This document shows, in pieces, positions 25,401-32,004 of a stretch of DNA of 51,901 bases (positions are counted from its first letter, which is position 1; every line of letters starts with the position of its first letter). Both the position numbers and the translations under genes were made by a program. Source of the DNA: Reticulitermes lucifugus (taxonomy: Eukaryota > Arthropoda > Insecta > Blattodea > Rhinotermitidae); assembly GCA_026260175.1 (NCBI GenBank), contig JAKCWW010002791.1, positions 1 through 51,901 of the forward strand, in the 5' to 3' direction. The notes beneath the pieces are model-generated. The model was not told the DNA's origin, did no database searches, and saw nothing but the letters and a program-made list of their open reading frames with translations.

Positions 25401-27889
25401 GTCCCATTGGCCCTTTATCCACCACAGATCCCCTATGGACTGGCCTAGGATCAAACTCAGTAGAGGGCAGTGACTAACTGCCTGAACCATAACATGGCCC
25501 ACTATGCTACAAGAAATTGTGTTAATAATTTACCTTTTGTGTTGTATCATTGTGATAAAAAGTGTGTGTTGCTAGAGAATGGCTAATGTTAGTTTTATAT
25601 AACTTGTGGGTAGGGGGATGCGGGCATGAAACAAATGTTGTGTGTGCTCTGATTGTAATCCAGCCTCTTGCAGAAGGGACCATGCCTCCACAATAAATTG
25701 TGTGGGTGAGTTACATATTTACATATCTTCCGTTACAAGGAAATCTAGAATCGCGACCTGAAAATAAGACAAGAGACACATTTGCTATAACTACCATTCA
25801 TGTTGGCTTTCCATTGTCTGATCTGTACATGGGTAGCTTGCGTTATCCCACCATACATTGCCATGGCAGACACAGTACAGTATCCTTCTCAGCACTTTGT
25901 TCTTGGATAACTCAACCTGTTTCCTTCCCTAGAGCTTACATTCATGTCAGAGAATAGTTAAGATTCAAGTATCAAATTCTGGGTGGCACACTGGAAGTTT
26001 ACAGATTTAATGGCAGCAACCATTTCCCACATTTAATCTGCTATTAATTTTATCATGACTATCATTTACATTCATTATTGTCATTTCAAAATTCTTGAAC
26101 TTTGCCATATTTTCAAGGGATTTATTATGTTTTGACTGTTTCTGGTATGCTGGAGATGAGGCATGAATATACACAGTTTTGCTGCCTTTATTTTTTAAAC
26201 CAACCTTCTCATCAACTTCCTGTATTGTTTCTGTGTTTCTTGCCCTTCACTTTTAATTTCTTTTGTACAATTCTGTAATTTTATCTTAGTGGCACTTTAT
26301 TTTTCCATAAACCATAAATATTTGTATGCTTTTTTTATGGTTGCAGAGACTGAGAGAGGATCTGGAAGGTAAACTGAGTGCCGCATTGGGCAACATGGAT
26401 TTGGAACTGCGCAAGTATGTGACATATGACAGTGAAGGTGTTGTGCACTTCCAGCAACCTCTGTCAGAAGAACAGGTAATAATATGTACAAGGTGTTCCT
26501 GAGAGTATGTCTACAGGCATTGTGTACTATAAAATAGTCAGATAAATAATGCATTTTTTTAAATAAAGATTTAATCCATCCACTTGTTACATTAAGTGAA
26601 TTTGATTCATTTAGCTTTCTGAAAGAATAAAGCATCAGATAAGTGGAATATCTCAACCATAATAAAAGCACTTAATGTGTCATATTTATTCTCTTTTTCT
26701 TAGTTTTTGTGGCCCACTATCAAAATATTTCAGTCTCCAAATTTAGAGTTTAATTTCAAGTAATGCCCACAATTTGAGCTTGATTATTCAGGTTTAGTAT
26801 AGCTAACAGACATTGTATTTTATTTTAAAAAAACTGGTCCATTCAAAGCAGAGTTAGTGTACATGGGTGCACTGAGAACTGCACCTTCTAAATCAAATTT
26901 GAGCGCAGAAAGAGTTAGGTTACAAGACATGTGCTTAATATAATGATTCTGGCACATTCATGCATATGAGCTTATATTCAGTTGATTATTGTAGTGAACA
27001 GAGTTGTGGTTTCATGAGTAGGAAATTATAACTTCTGTATTCACGTGGCCAATGTTTTTATAATTGTTTGCACATACTATTATTACTTTGTGTGAAATAT
27101 AACCTGTGAGTCCATTTAGGCCCTTACATAAAGCACAACTGGTATTCACAATGTGTTTGTGTCAACCAAGAATTGATGATTTACTTGGTGGAGCATTTCC
27201 ATACATATGCTAAAACAGCCCCTGCACTATCAGAATAGATTTCATTTCATGGAAACCTACACTGTTTGATGCACTGGATCCAGAGGCAGAAATTACCTGC
27301 TTCCAGTGGACCAAACATTGTAGGTTTCATAATTTTTGTATTTTCAGCTGATGACAGAAGTAGTGCCAGTTTCTGAAATGTGTGTGCTTTTTAACGAAAA
27401 GGTGATGATATAAAAAGTCAGCTACATACATTACATCAACTTGCTTGTTCATAATATTCAAGTACTTTACCACTTCATGAGTATGTCAGTTGATTAATTT
27501 GAAATAGATAATTACATTAATCAAGTGAAAGTCTTACCCCCCCCCCCACCCCAAATAAACTGGCAGTTTGGAGTGCTAATGTTTTCTTGTGAATATAGAG
27601 ATGCAATGAACGGAGGGGCCGTGCTCGTGGACTGTTCTGGCACAAGTTTCGCCGTGGTGGTGGGGGCAGCAGCAGAGCCGCACATGTTGTTGCAACATGG
27701 GGTGTATCTGAGGTAGCAGCATGGCTGGAAACAATCCAGTTGTCAGAATATGCAGAAAGCTTTACACGTCATGACATACGTGGACGTGAACTTCTGACTT
27801 TAGGACGTCGTGATTTGAATGAACTTGGTGTCACCAAGGTTGGGCATGTAAAGAGGATACAGCAAGCTGTCAGGGACCTAACCATGTGA
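1261..27889 (+). CDS. Diacylglycerol kinase, type II (eta/delta class), 3' part of gene, 16 exons
   Basis: The exons join in phase to about 1,185 residues ending at TGA 27887-27889. Diacylglycerol kinases phosphorylate diacylglycerol to phosphatidic acid at membranes and so end DAG signalling. Visible here, numbered from the first in-window residue: a linker (1-163) with [20 protein letters not shown], which matches the post-catalytic linker of DGK delta/eta; an acidic Ser-rich insert (about 164-577); a second linker; the accessory domain (about 707-930) with [26 protein letters not shown] and [11 protein letters not shown]; a helical region; and a SAM domain (about 1122-1183) with HDIRG and GVTKVGH. 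SAM plus a split kinase domain is diagnostic of type II DGKs. The PH, C1 and catalytic parts lie upstream of base 1. Eta versus delta cannot be settled here; insects usually annotate one such gene as eta. Confidence 0.95.
1439..2906 (+). other. DGK intron a-b
   Basis: A 1.47-kb intron. It holds a short TA run (near 1717-1730) and a diverged direct repeat of about 69 bp (around 1961-2029 and 2030-2097, both starting GCTGTGTTGTA). The segment near 2085-2145 with CACCAGGGACTATGTCGTG followed by a TATATATAG box could be part of an old solo LTR, but no matching ends were found. Confidence 0.45.
2907..2996 (+). CDS. DGK exon b
   Basis: This 90-bp phase 0/0 exon lies between acceptor TTTGCAG and donor GTAAAT. 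It encodes 30 charged residues ([20 protein letters not shown] and onwards), in frame with both neighbours. It is too short to show a domain and is supported mainly by phase and splice sites. It could be alternatively spliced without breaking the frame. Confidence 0.75.
2997..5136 (+). other. DGK introns b-c and c-d
   Basis: Two introns (2997-3547 and 3770-5136) around exon c. No gene or clear mobile element is seen. About 3185-3320 and 4285-4330 have weak tRNA-SINE-like words but no reliable A/B box pair. Confidence 0.4.
3548..3769 (+). CDS. DGK exon c (conserved linker helix)
   Basis: This phase 0/0 exon of 74 codons contains [20 protein letters not shown] followed by [10 protein letters not shown], closely resembling the linker helix of vertebrate DGK delta/eta. 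The donor is GTACCA. Two acceptors are possible: GTTCCAG (start 3548, used here) and TTTGTACAG (start 3563). Both keep the frame and differ by five codons. Confidence 0.88.
5137..6378 (+). CDS. DGK exon d: large acidic Ser-rich insert
   Basis: A single open exon of 1,242 bp (414 codons, phase 0/0) between acceptor TTTTTGTTACAG and donor GTGCGT. It encodes a low-complexity region rich in Ser, Asp, Glu and Pro, with many SP sites, an acidic run [11 protein letters not shown] near 6028-6060 and the basic patch GRKKRT near 6150. No folded domain is recognised. It lies between the linker helix and the accessory domain, the position where DGK eta/delta proteins separate the two halves of the kinase domain, so it is probably a disordered, phosphorylatable spacer. 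It has the codon bias of coding sequence and no stop over 1.2 kb. Confidence 0.93.
6931..7065. repeat. Foldback element, about 50-bp arms
   Basis: The left arm (6931-6982, starting TTTATAATGAAGTAAGCAGT) and the right arm (7012-7065) are nearly perfect reverse complements around a 29-base loop. The form is that of a small MITE. No target duplication was identified. Confidence 0.8.
7478..7697. mobile_element. MITE-like element with long terminal inverted repeats
   Basis: The ends (7478-7530 and 7645-7697) are inverted copies of each other over about 50 bp, built on TGAGATCTGTGCTC and AGAATGGTAGTTT. An inner inverted pair surrounds GTTCAAGCAGTCC. A related copy at 51550-51690 shows that this is a dispersed family. 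Confidence 0.75.
9170..10040 (+). mobile_element. Non-LTR retrotransposon (LINE) reverse transcriptase remnant
   Basis: Scattered frames give the C-terminal part of a LINE ORF2 in the right order. It starts with a degenerate catalytic region (near 9260-9310, where YADD has become YTAG), then [43 protein letters not shown], and finally [20 protein letters not shown] plus KLTGKPSG. The last motif is the KSRRLRWAGHVARM-KPEGKRPLGR tail common in RTE-like insect LINEs. Stops and frameshifts throughout show it is dead, and a SINE interrupts it. Confidence 0.75.
9739..9887 (+). mobile_element. SINE family 1 copy, internally deleted
   Basis: It has the tRNA-like head (CACAGTCAGTATAGTAACTA, and B box ATTTGATTCC near 9820) and the family 3' end (TGCCTTCATGGCATGCACAG), but the middle is missing. 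It splits the LINE fragment between two adjacent tail motifs, so it inserted after the LINE. Confidence 0.75.
10697..10853 (+). CDS. DGK exon e
   Basis: The acceptor ends CTGCCAG and the donor is GTGAGC. It enters in phase 0 and leaves in phase 1, adding 52 residues ([20 protein letters not shown] then [20 protein letters not shown]). Its phase agrees with exons d and f across introns of 4.3 and 1.25 kb. It continues the acidic spacer; no domain is seen. Confidence 0.88.
10854..12103 (+). other. DGK intron e-f
   Basis: A 1.25-kb intron. Apart from the LINE tail fragment at 11030-11240 nothing is recognised. Confidence 0.5.
11030..11240 (+). mobile_element. LINE ORF2 tail fragment
   Basis: The translation reads [20 protein letters not shown] then [17 protein letters not shown], a decayed version of the KPEGKRPLGRPRRRWEDNIK and CEGVDWIHLAQDRDQWR tail of insect LINEs. 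A stop follows within the motif, so this is a fossil. Confidence 0.6.
12104..12334 (+). CDS. DGK exon f
   Basis: The acceptor is ATTGTTGCAG and the donor GTAAGT; phase 1 in and 1 out. About 77 residues include [33 protein letters not shown] and [15 protein letters not shown]. The RKRSHSLEK segment is a plausible basophilic kinase or 14-3-3 type site, by motif only. The next exon starts the accessory domain. Confidence 0.9.
12335..13722 (+). other. DGK intron f-g with microsatellites
   Basis: Contains a TG/CATG-rich run (12752-12777), a TTAA run (12793-12812), an AT run of about 24 bases (13113-13136) and the 67-bp tandem duplication listed separately. No mobile element is recognised. Confidence 0.6.
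13357..13490. repeat. 67-bp tandem duplication
   Basis: Two head-to-tail copies, 13357-13423 and 13424-13490, differ at only about four positions. The unit contains CATGCAGTGGTACTGAATGA. It lies in a DGK intron about 230 bp before exon g. Confidence 0.9.
13723..13825 (+). CDS. DGK exon g: start of accessory domain
   Basis: The acceptor is TGTGTTGCAG and the donor GTAAGT; phase 1 in and 2 out. It encodes [20 protein letters not shown] and the PLMDFDETL tail, corresponding to the GGSVISRLLINADPF-type start of the DGK accessory region. Confidence 0.92.
14022..14190 (+). CDS. DGK exon h: accessory domain core
   Basis: The acceptor is ATGTTTCAG and the donor GTAAAG; phase 2 in and 0 out. It encodes [20 protein letters not shown], then [15 protein letters not shown] and GSKEWLQ. 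This is the most conserved signature of the DGK accessory domain and identifies the gene. Confidence 0.97.
14191..15577 (+). other. DGK intron h-i
   Basis: A 1.39-kb intron with one SINE (14345-14567). The remainder is AT-rich and shows nothing recognisable. Confidence 0.55.
14345..14567 (-). mobile_element. SINE family 1 copy, lacking head
   Basis: Reverse-complement copy of the family body: ATGCCATGAAGGCAT, ACCTTGGCACTAGATGGAGG, and GGGTGGGCC-CAGAGCCAGTC. The tRNA-like head is missing, as in a 5'-truncated retroposed copy. Confidence 0.75.
15578..15678 (+). CDS. DGK exon i: accessory domain
   Basis: The acceptor is TTTTTGCAG and the donor GTGGGC; phase 0 in and 2 out. It encodes [20 protein letters not shown] and [13 protein letters not shown], near identical to vertebrate type II DGKs. 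Confidence 0.96.
15679..17543 (+). other. DGK intron i-j with ATC microsatellite
   Basis: A 1.87-kb intron. An interrupted ATC/CAT trinucleotide run fills 16823-16874. Small reading frames near 15744 and 16145 show no family features and are probably chance. Confidence 0.55.
17544..17731 (+). CDS. DGK exon j: accessory domain
   Basis: The acceptor is CTCTGTTTCAG and the donor GTAAGT; phase 2 in and 1 out. It encodes [33 protein letters not shown] and LQHHRIAQC, canonical accessory-domain motifs. Confidence 0.97.
17732..18571 (+). other. DGK intron j-k
   Basis: Most of its second half is a full-length reverse-orientation SINE (18198-18482). The first 450 bp show nothing recognisable. Confidence 0.55.
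18198..18482 (-). mobile_element. SINE family 1, full-length copy
   Basis: On the minus strand it starts with TGAGCTGGGATGGTGTAGCT, a tRNA-like A box (GTGTAGCTGGTATAGTG), and a B box GGGTTCGAATTC about 40 bases later. The family body follows (CCAGACTGGCTCTGGGGCCC). Spacing and sequence fit an RNA polymerase III internal promoter. Confidence 0.85.
18572..18678 (+). CDS. DGK exon k: end of accessory domain
   Basis: The acceptor is a T run ending in TAG and the donor GTGAGT; phase 1 in and 0 out. It encodes [20 protein letters not shown] and [14 protein letters not shown], the conserved end of the accessory domain. Confidence 0.96.
18679..19230 (+). other. DGK intron k-l
   Basis: A 552-bp intron, about half of which is a SINE family 2 copy. 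The rest is unremarkable. Confidence 0.5.
18752..18990 (+). mobile_element. SINE family 2 copy
   Basis: The head GGCAGTTAGTCACTGG and the B-box-like GGGTTCAGTC resemble a tRNA; the body has TGTTGTGGACAAAGTGGTAC and CACCAATGCTCC. It ends in an A-rich tail with AAATAAATAAA. Related copies are at 25270-25503 (minus) and 33622-33795. Confidence 0.75.
19231..19367 (+). CDS. DGK exon l
   Basis: The acceptor is TTCTGTTGACAG and the donor GTGAGT; phase 0 in and 2 out. It encodes [15 protein letters not shown] and [19 protein letters not shown]. The FESTLKSWEDKQ-like segment matches the region right after the accessory domain in DGK delta/eta. Confidence 0.92.
19368..21241 (+). other. DGK intron l-m
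   Basis: A 1.87-kb intron with one perfect palindromic repeat (19993-20067). Nothing else recognised. Confidence 0.5.
19993..20067. repeat. Perfect 26-bp inverted repeat
   Basis: The arms 19993-20018 and 20042-20067 are exact reverse complements (TAGGAATCACTAGTCTACCA and onwards), with a 23-base loop. The word CTTGTGTTGT occurs both just before the left arm (19984) and at 20101. Confidence 0.9.
21242..21359 (+). CDS. DGK exon m
   Basis: The acceptor is TTGGCTGTAG and the donor GTAAGT; phase 2 in and 0 out. It encodes helical sequence [20 protein letters not shown] and [13 protein letters not shown]. Assigned by continuity of phase and order; similarity to vertebrate proteins is lower here. 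Confidence 0.87.
22452..22695 (+). repeat. Dispersed repeat, copy 1
   Basis: It aligns by eye along its length with 45425-45680 on the same strand. Shared words include TTATGTA-AA-TGAATATTAT, TGAAATACA, ATTATGCAGCAT/CGTGCAGCAT and AAATATATAAAAT, ending near a GTCCT-TA-ATAGGA motif. The family is not identified. Confidence 0.65.
22713..22880. repeat. Perfect 84-bp tandem duplication
   Basis: The copies 22713-22796 and 22797-22880 appear identical at all 84 positions, with a partial third start (GTAGTTG) at 22881. The unit is GTAGTTGCACC through CTTTCAGGGC. Perfect identity points to a recent event or an assembly artefact. Confidence 0.92.
23885..24075 (+). mobile_element. LINE ORF2 tail fragment
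   Basis: The translation from 23890 reads [20 protein letters not shown], a stop, then [12 protein letters not shown] and [11 protein letters not shown], a decayed version of the region just after the RWEDNIKMDLKEIG motif in insect LINEs. Weak but in the right order. Confidence 0.5.
24303..24398 (+). CDS. DGK exon n
   Basis: The acceptor is CCACTGTTTCAG and the donor GTGAGT; phase 0/0, 32 codons. It encodes [20 protein letters not shown] and [10 protein letters not shown], resembling the [20 protein letters not shown] helix of DGK delta. Confidence 0.9.
24577..24784. repeat. Foldback element, about 70-bp arms
   Basis: The left arm 24577-24650 and right arm 24711-24784 are inverted copies with about ten differences. 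They share TAAATTAAACCAA, CTGTGTCTAGGGAAAG and AGCTCTGACAT. The loop contains AAGGGTCAAAACATGTCAGA, similar to the GAAACAT motif of element 34027-34563. Confidence 0.85.
25270..25503 (-). mobile_element. SINE family 2 copy
   Basis: On the minus strand it reads GGCAGTTAGTCACTGCCCTC, GGATCTGTGGTGGATAAAG, GAGTACTTTGGTTTTTCCC and CACCAATGCTTCACACTCAT, parallel to the copy at 18752-18990. Confidence 0.75.
26347..26475 (+). CDS. DGK exon o
   Basis: The acceptor is ATGGTTGCAG and the donor GTAATA; phase 0/0, 43 codons. It encodes [20 protein letters not shown] and the [12 protein letters not shown] segment, matching the ALAEMDRQLRRLAD region before the SAM domain in DGK delta. Confidence 0.9.
26476..27598 (+). 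other. DGK intron o-p
   Basis: A 1.12-kb intron. No mobile element is recognised. An 11-base C run (27537-27547) lies about 50 bases before the acceptor. Confidence 0.5.
27599..27889 (+). CDS. DGK exon p: SAM domain and stop
   Basis: The acceptor is TGTGAATATAG, with an 11-base C run about 50 bases upstream (27537-27547). Phase 0 in, stop TGA 27887-27889. A basic Gly-rich lead ([11 protein letters not shown]) precedes a SAM domain: [48 protein letters not shown]. In type II DGKs the SAM domain drives zinc-dependent oligomerisation and controls localisation (family knowledge). The protein ends 14 residues after KVGHVKRI, without the longer tail of DGK delta. Confidence 0.97.
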   Translation, partial: RCNERRGRARGLFWHKFRRGGGGSSRAAHVVATWGVSEVAAWLETIQLSEYAESFTRHDIRGRELLTLGRRDLNELGVTKVGHVKRIQQAVRDLTM

Positions 27890-28477
27890 TCCAAGAGTGT
27901 GTAAGTGAGGCACTCAGTCCTTGCTTACACTGACCAACCGCAAGCAGAAACTAAGGTCTGGTTCATGTTAACAAATAGGTGAATTAGCACTAGGAACATC
28001 AGTAATGTGGAGTCCATGTGGAGTCAGAACAGGTTTTTAGGTTCCACTGTGGCGTAATTTAGGCCTATGTTCTGGGATGTGGTGCTGTATCACTGGGTGA
28101 TTGGTGTCCGACATTTCAAGACCAATACGTTACCTTAAAATGTCAGGCACCAATCATCCAATGATGCAATGCCACATTCCAGGAGAATGGAGACTTCAAA
28201 TTGAATGAAAGGACATGGGAATCCTAGTTTTACAGGTATATCTGTTGTTGCCAACTTGCTTGAACACAGTCCAGTCTGTCACTTATTTGGTAACATTTTT
28301 ACTTGTTCAGTTTGTGCATGTTCATACAGAACTCTTATTTGTGGGTTGAGATCTGTCCTATAATTAACACCCACAGCATAAGCAATAATGTGTGAGTGCT
28401 GCTGCCTTATCAGCAGCTTGAATTTTGTAACTAAGCCAAATTCTGATGCACAAAAGAGAAGAATAAATCTATCCTAA
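27890..28477 (+). promoter_or_regulatory. DGK 3' UTR with AATAAA signal
   Basis: This is the 588-bp stretch between the DGK stop and the LTR of the Gypsy element. The only AATAAA in it is 28462-28467. It also holds an imperfect inverted repeat (28071-28184). No other coding signal is seen. UTR status is inferred from position; the actual cleavage site is unknown. Confidence 0.6.
28071..28184. repeat. Imperfect inverted repeat, 45-bp arms, in DGK 3' UTR
   Basis: The left arm 28071-28115 and right arm 28139-28184 are complementary apart from a few mismatches and a one-base indel; a 23-base loop separates them. In the predicted mRNA this would form a long hairpin. It is probably a small foldback (MITE-like) insertion. 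Confidence 0.8.
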
Positions 28478-29018
28478 TCCTCCACTTCGCCGTGGGTATA
28501 TACAAACTGGTGGAGCAATCAGCATTAAATCAACTGCCCAAACAACCCAATACACCTATTCATTTGTAGATATATATTAAACAAACAAATATTCAAGACT
28601 TAAAAATTGTAGAAAGTTTAGAACACCTACATATGAACCACACATTGAAACGATATCAAATATATATATATATATATATTAAAGAAGGCTCCACACATTC
28701 AACAACTACTTGGTAGGCTGCCCCCTGTACACAGACAGTCCAAGTAATTGCCAGCACTACCAAGGTCCAAACCCCTGATAAATAATTGCCCAAACACAAT
28801 TTTGAAGATAACACAGCCGAAACTCGATTTAGATGTTTCTTCCGCAGAGACAGGTAGCTGAATGACAAGGGGATTACACTAACGAAAACAGGTAAATAAG
28901 TGGAACATACCAAGATTGAAGTAGGGGAAGAAAGGAAAGGTACAAATGAAGGTAGGTCAGGAATGGCAGGTATCGTCTCTCTGGAAGTGCTCTAAACACT
29001 GTGACGTAACATGGCACA
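28478..29018 (-). repeat. 3' LTR of Gypsy-type element
   Basis: 541 bp, matching 33051-33618. Read on + it starts TCCTCCACTTCGCC (TG expected, second base changed) and ends ATGGCACA. An internal AT run is about 18 bases (28662-28679). Confidence 0.92.
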
Positions 29019-29030
29019 GACCTCCCCCCC
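29019..29030 (-). other. Polypurine tract
   Basis: Directly inside the 3' LTR the minus strand is a G/A-rich run (GGGGGGGAGG then TC). It sits where plus-strand priming starts in LTR elements. The ambiguous base n at 29031 adjoins it. Confidence 0.7.
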
Positions 29031-29625
29031 NAAACGTGTCCACTCGGGGATCAGGGACTACGGCGTAAGGTGAACCTTTCTCTCAGGTCAAACTCCGCAC
29101 CTTCCAACCTCTTGATTTAATCGTCCAGTTCATAACTGCTTAAATCGCCACTCAGATTTGTTGTATCACTTCCGCATGATTTCACTGTGTCCATGATTTC
29201 TTTCTATTTATTTTCTCACACATCACATGTGTAGAAATTGAAAACGTCGCTCCTGGTCCAGTTGCTCCAGTTTTGCCTCTGAGATTGTGGTCCCAACTCC
29301 ACACGTTGGCTCCAACACTCGCCACTCCACAGATCAGATTATCCCCAGACACGTCTGCCACACTCTTCCCTGCAAATACAGTAGAAGAAAGGAATACTAA
29401 ACTTAAGGAAGAATAAATCCGCGGGCCAACATTCCCCCTTAAAACAATGGACTCTATGTGGAGCTTCTCGTAAAACAAATACATATATATATATATCTTC
29501 TCAAGGGATGCCATCCAGGAAAACCCATAAAATACACCACTTATTAAAAAAACAAAACTCTTGTATCACTCTTTACACTCCATGTCATACATTCACTTAA
29601 GACCAGTAGTGACAAACTGCTCTTG
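29031..29625 (-). other. Gypsy element 3' region where integrase is absent
   Basis: About 600 bp between the RNase H frame and the polypurine tract. No HHCC zinc finger, DDE core or chromodomain is found. A 110-residue minus frame (29182-29514) has no recognisable family. It is probably the 3' untranslated part joined to RNase H by a deletion. Confidence 0.6.
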
Positions 29626-31295
29626 TTACAAACTAAAACACAACCATATTGACCAGAAATGCCACTTAACCCTACTTAATGGGTATGCAGTCTCGGCAAG
29701 TGGCGAATCAGTCAACACCACGCTAATAGGTGTATCTCCTTCCTCCTTGGACTGATATCCCTCGAACATCCTGGAGAGGGAATCGGCAATAACATTCTGG
29801 GTGCCTCTTACGTGCTGAACCTGGAACTTCAGGGACGAGATCTTAACTACCCATCTCCCAATCTTCCCTAACTGGCGCGGGTGAGATAACAACCAGGACA
29901 ATGCCTGATTGTCGGTCTCGAGTAAGAACTCGCCATGTTCAAGATACGAACGAAATTTATCAATTTCGAGTAGAACCGCCAGACACTCCAGTTCGTAAAC
30001 GGACAATACCTTCCTTTCTTGAGCCGTCAGTGCCCTCGATGTATATGCTATAGGTAATCGGGCACCTTGGTGTTCCTGCTGCAACAAAACTGTGGCCACC
30101 CCTATGCCGCTGACATCAGTTTGCAAAATAAACTTCCTGTCAAAATCTGCCATGCGTAAAACCGGTTGCTGTGCAGTCACCCTCTTTAACCTCTGGAAAG
30201 CCTGATCTTGTTCAGGTCCCCACCAGAACCGTGCTTCTTTTTTGCGTAGGGTGTTCAAAGGCTCTGCAATCTCTGCAAAATTCGCCACAAACTTGCGGTA
30301 AAAGTTCGCCATGCCGACAAAGTGAGCAATGCCACGAATATCCTTGGGTGGCGGAAAATCCCGAATAGCACGAGTTTGCTCCGGGTCAATCCTAATGCCT
30401 TCTGGTGAAACAATATGTCCCAAGAAGGAGATCTCTCGGACTGCCAACTTAATTTTCTCTGGATTGACCGTCAGCTCAGTGACCCTTAAACGACGCAGTA
30501 CTTCATCTGCATGCTGTAGATGTTGCTCGAAGCTCTCACTGTAGACTACCAGGTCGTCCAAATAATGGTACACATATATAAATTTAAGATCATGAAAAAT
30601 GCTATCAAGCAACCTAGTCAAAATCTGTGCACCGGTAGCCAACCCAAAAGGTACCCTAGTGTATTGATACAAATTTCACTCAGTACAAAAAGCAGTCAAA
30701 TGACTGGATGATTTAGCTAGAGGAATTTGATGGTATGCTTGATTAAGGTCAAATGTTGAAAAATATTTAGCTTTTCCAAACCAATTGAATGCAGAGTTTA
30801 TGTCCGGTAATGGTGTATATTCCACCTCAATCCTTGGGTTCAGTAATCGATAATCGACCACAGCACGGAAACTTTCTGATCCTTTAGGGACCAAAAACAT
30901 GGGACTAGAATATGCGGATGATGACGCTTCAATTACTGCCAAAAGTTTCTTAATGTGCTCCCTAAGAAAAGTCATCTTTGGGGGCGCGAACCTATAAGGA
31001 GGTAATTTGATTGGTCGAGTACCCTTAAGTTGAATTTCATACTCGATGAGGTGTGTGAGTCCCAACTGATAGTCAGCACGTCTGGATAACGTGAAACAAT
31101 CTCGTGCATTCTCGCGCGTTGTTCCTCGGCCAACTTCCCTAGCTGACACCTTACTGGGGTTTGATCGGGTGCCCTACAAATCTTTAAACATGACCCTTGC
31201 CTGAGAATAGTAGGGAGGGGAAAACTCTTCTCAGCAGCGAACTTAAAACACATCCTGCCCTCACTAAGATCTAAAACCATTCTAGTTTTCACCAT
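29626..31295 (-). pseudogene. Gypsy-type reverse transcriptase and RNase H, broken
   Basis: The reverse transcriptase starts in one frame (31295 to about 31080), shifts to a second frame with HLIEYEIQLKGTRPIKLPPY and YFSTFDLNQAYHQIPLA, then meets a TGA stop at 30676-30678 where this family has Trp (CTE-stop-NLYQYTRVPFGL). It continues with the catalytic YLDD (30553-30564), and RNase H follows: LQTDVSGIGVATVLLQQ, SVYELECLAVLLEIDKF, FLLETDNQALSWLL and IADSLSRMF. After SVVLTDSPLA (near 29700) the family sequence stops and no integrase follows. The protein would copy element RNA to DNA; at least one frameshift and one stop make it inactive. Confidence 0.9.
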
Positions 31296-31334
31296 AAAAT
31301 CGGATTCTAAAATGAGAGGTGTAACCGTACTGTT

Positions 31335-31628
31335 TCATACCAACAAGGGGAACCTCCATGAAAACATGACAGTTTTCAAAGGTATCATCACCCAACCCAA
31401 CACCTGTAGTGCTTCTCCCGAAACAGTCCGACAGCTGACGTCGGTAGGTTGTAACCGCAGCTTTGGGTCACCCTGTTTTGTTTGGTAAAAGTAATCAGCA
31501 GGAATAAAAGACCTTACTGAACCCGTATCTAACAGAGCAGACAATATCACGCTTCCAACTACCACCTTGACCATAGGTATTAGGGTCTCGTCATGCCAAT
31601 TATACAAGCAACATCCCTCGTTAGTCAA
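31335..31628 (-). pseudogene. Gypsy-type aspartic protease remnant
   Basis: A 97-residue frame with VGSVILSALLDTGSVRSFIP. LLDTGS is the retropepsin active-site motif. It ends at a frame break before the reverse transcriptase. Confidence 0.85.
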
Positions 31629-31684
31629 TCCCGAGAACTATTTGGTCTTAGGTTGTTCTCAGTCGAACGGGCCAACCATAATCT

Positions 31685-31726
31685 ACAATTTCTCTTCACA
31701 TGTCCGATCCTACCACAGTGAAAACA
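31685..31726 (-). pseudogene. Gag zinc knuckle remnant
   Basis: The minus strand encodes CFHCGRIGHVKRNC, an intact CX2CX4HX4C knuckle, between the broken gag and the protease. Nucleocapsid zinc knuckles bind the element RNA. It is not in an open frame with gag because of the upstream frameshift. Confidence 0.85.
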
Positions 31727-32004
31727 CCAAGTAGGACGCGAGCCATTCAGGAAAATATCACTAGTAAAAACTTGTTGACGGGAAGTAGATACTGCTAGAA
31801 CAGGACTGGAACACCTTGCTCATTTTGCCCTAGAGTTGTTGTCCTCCTCAAAGAAGCTGAGTGCACCAAGTTTTCGTCCACGATACACAAATGATCAAGA
31901 TCAGCAAGACTTCAGGGCGGAGCCTGAAACACAAAACGTGATCTCTGCGCTGGGTGTAGTCCCTCAACAATACTTTCCAAAATGTCACTCCGACACTAGC
32001 AGCA

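Larger units (their letters stand above)
24399..26346 (+). other. DGK intron n-o
   Basis: A 1.95-kb intron with a foldback element (24577-24784), a possible tRNA-like SINE head near 24835-24870 and a SINE family 2 copy (25270-25503). The interval 25520-26340 shows nothing recognisable. Confidence 0.55.

Noticed and set aside
29182..29514. 110-residue minus frame as a possible integrase or env
   Set aside because: No HHCC, DDE, signal peptide or membrane segment is visible.
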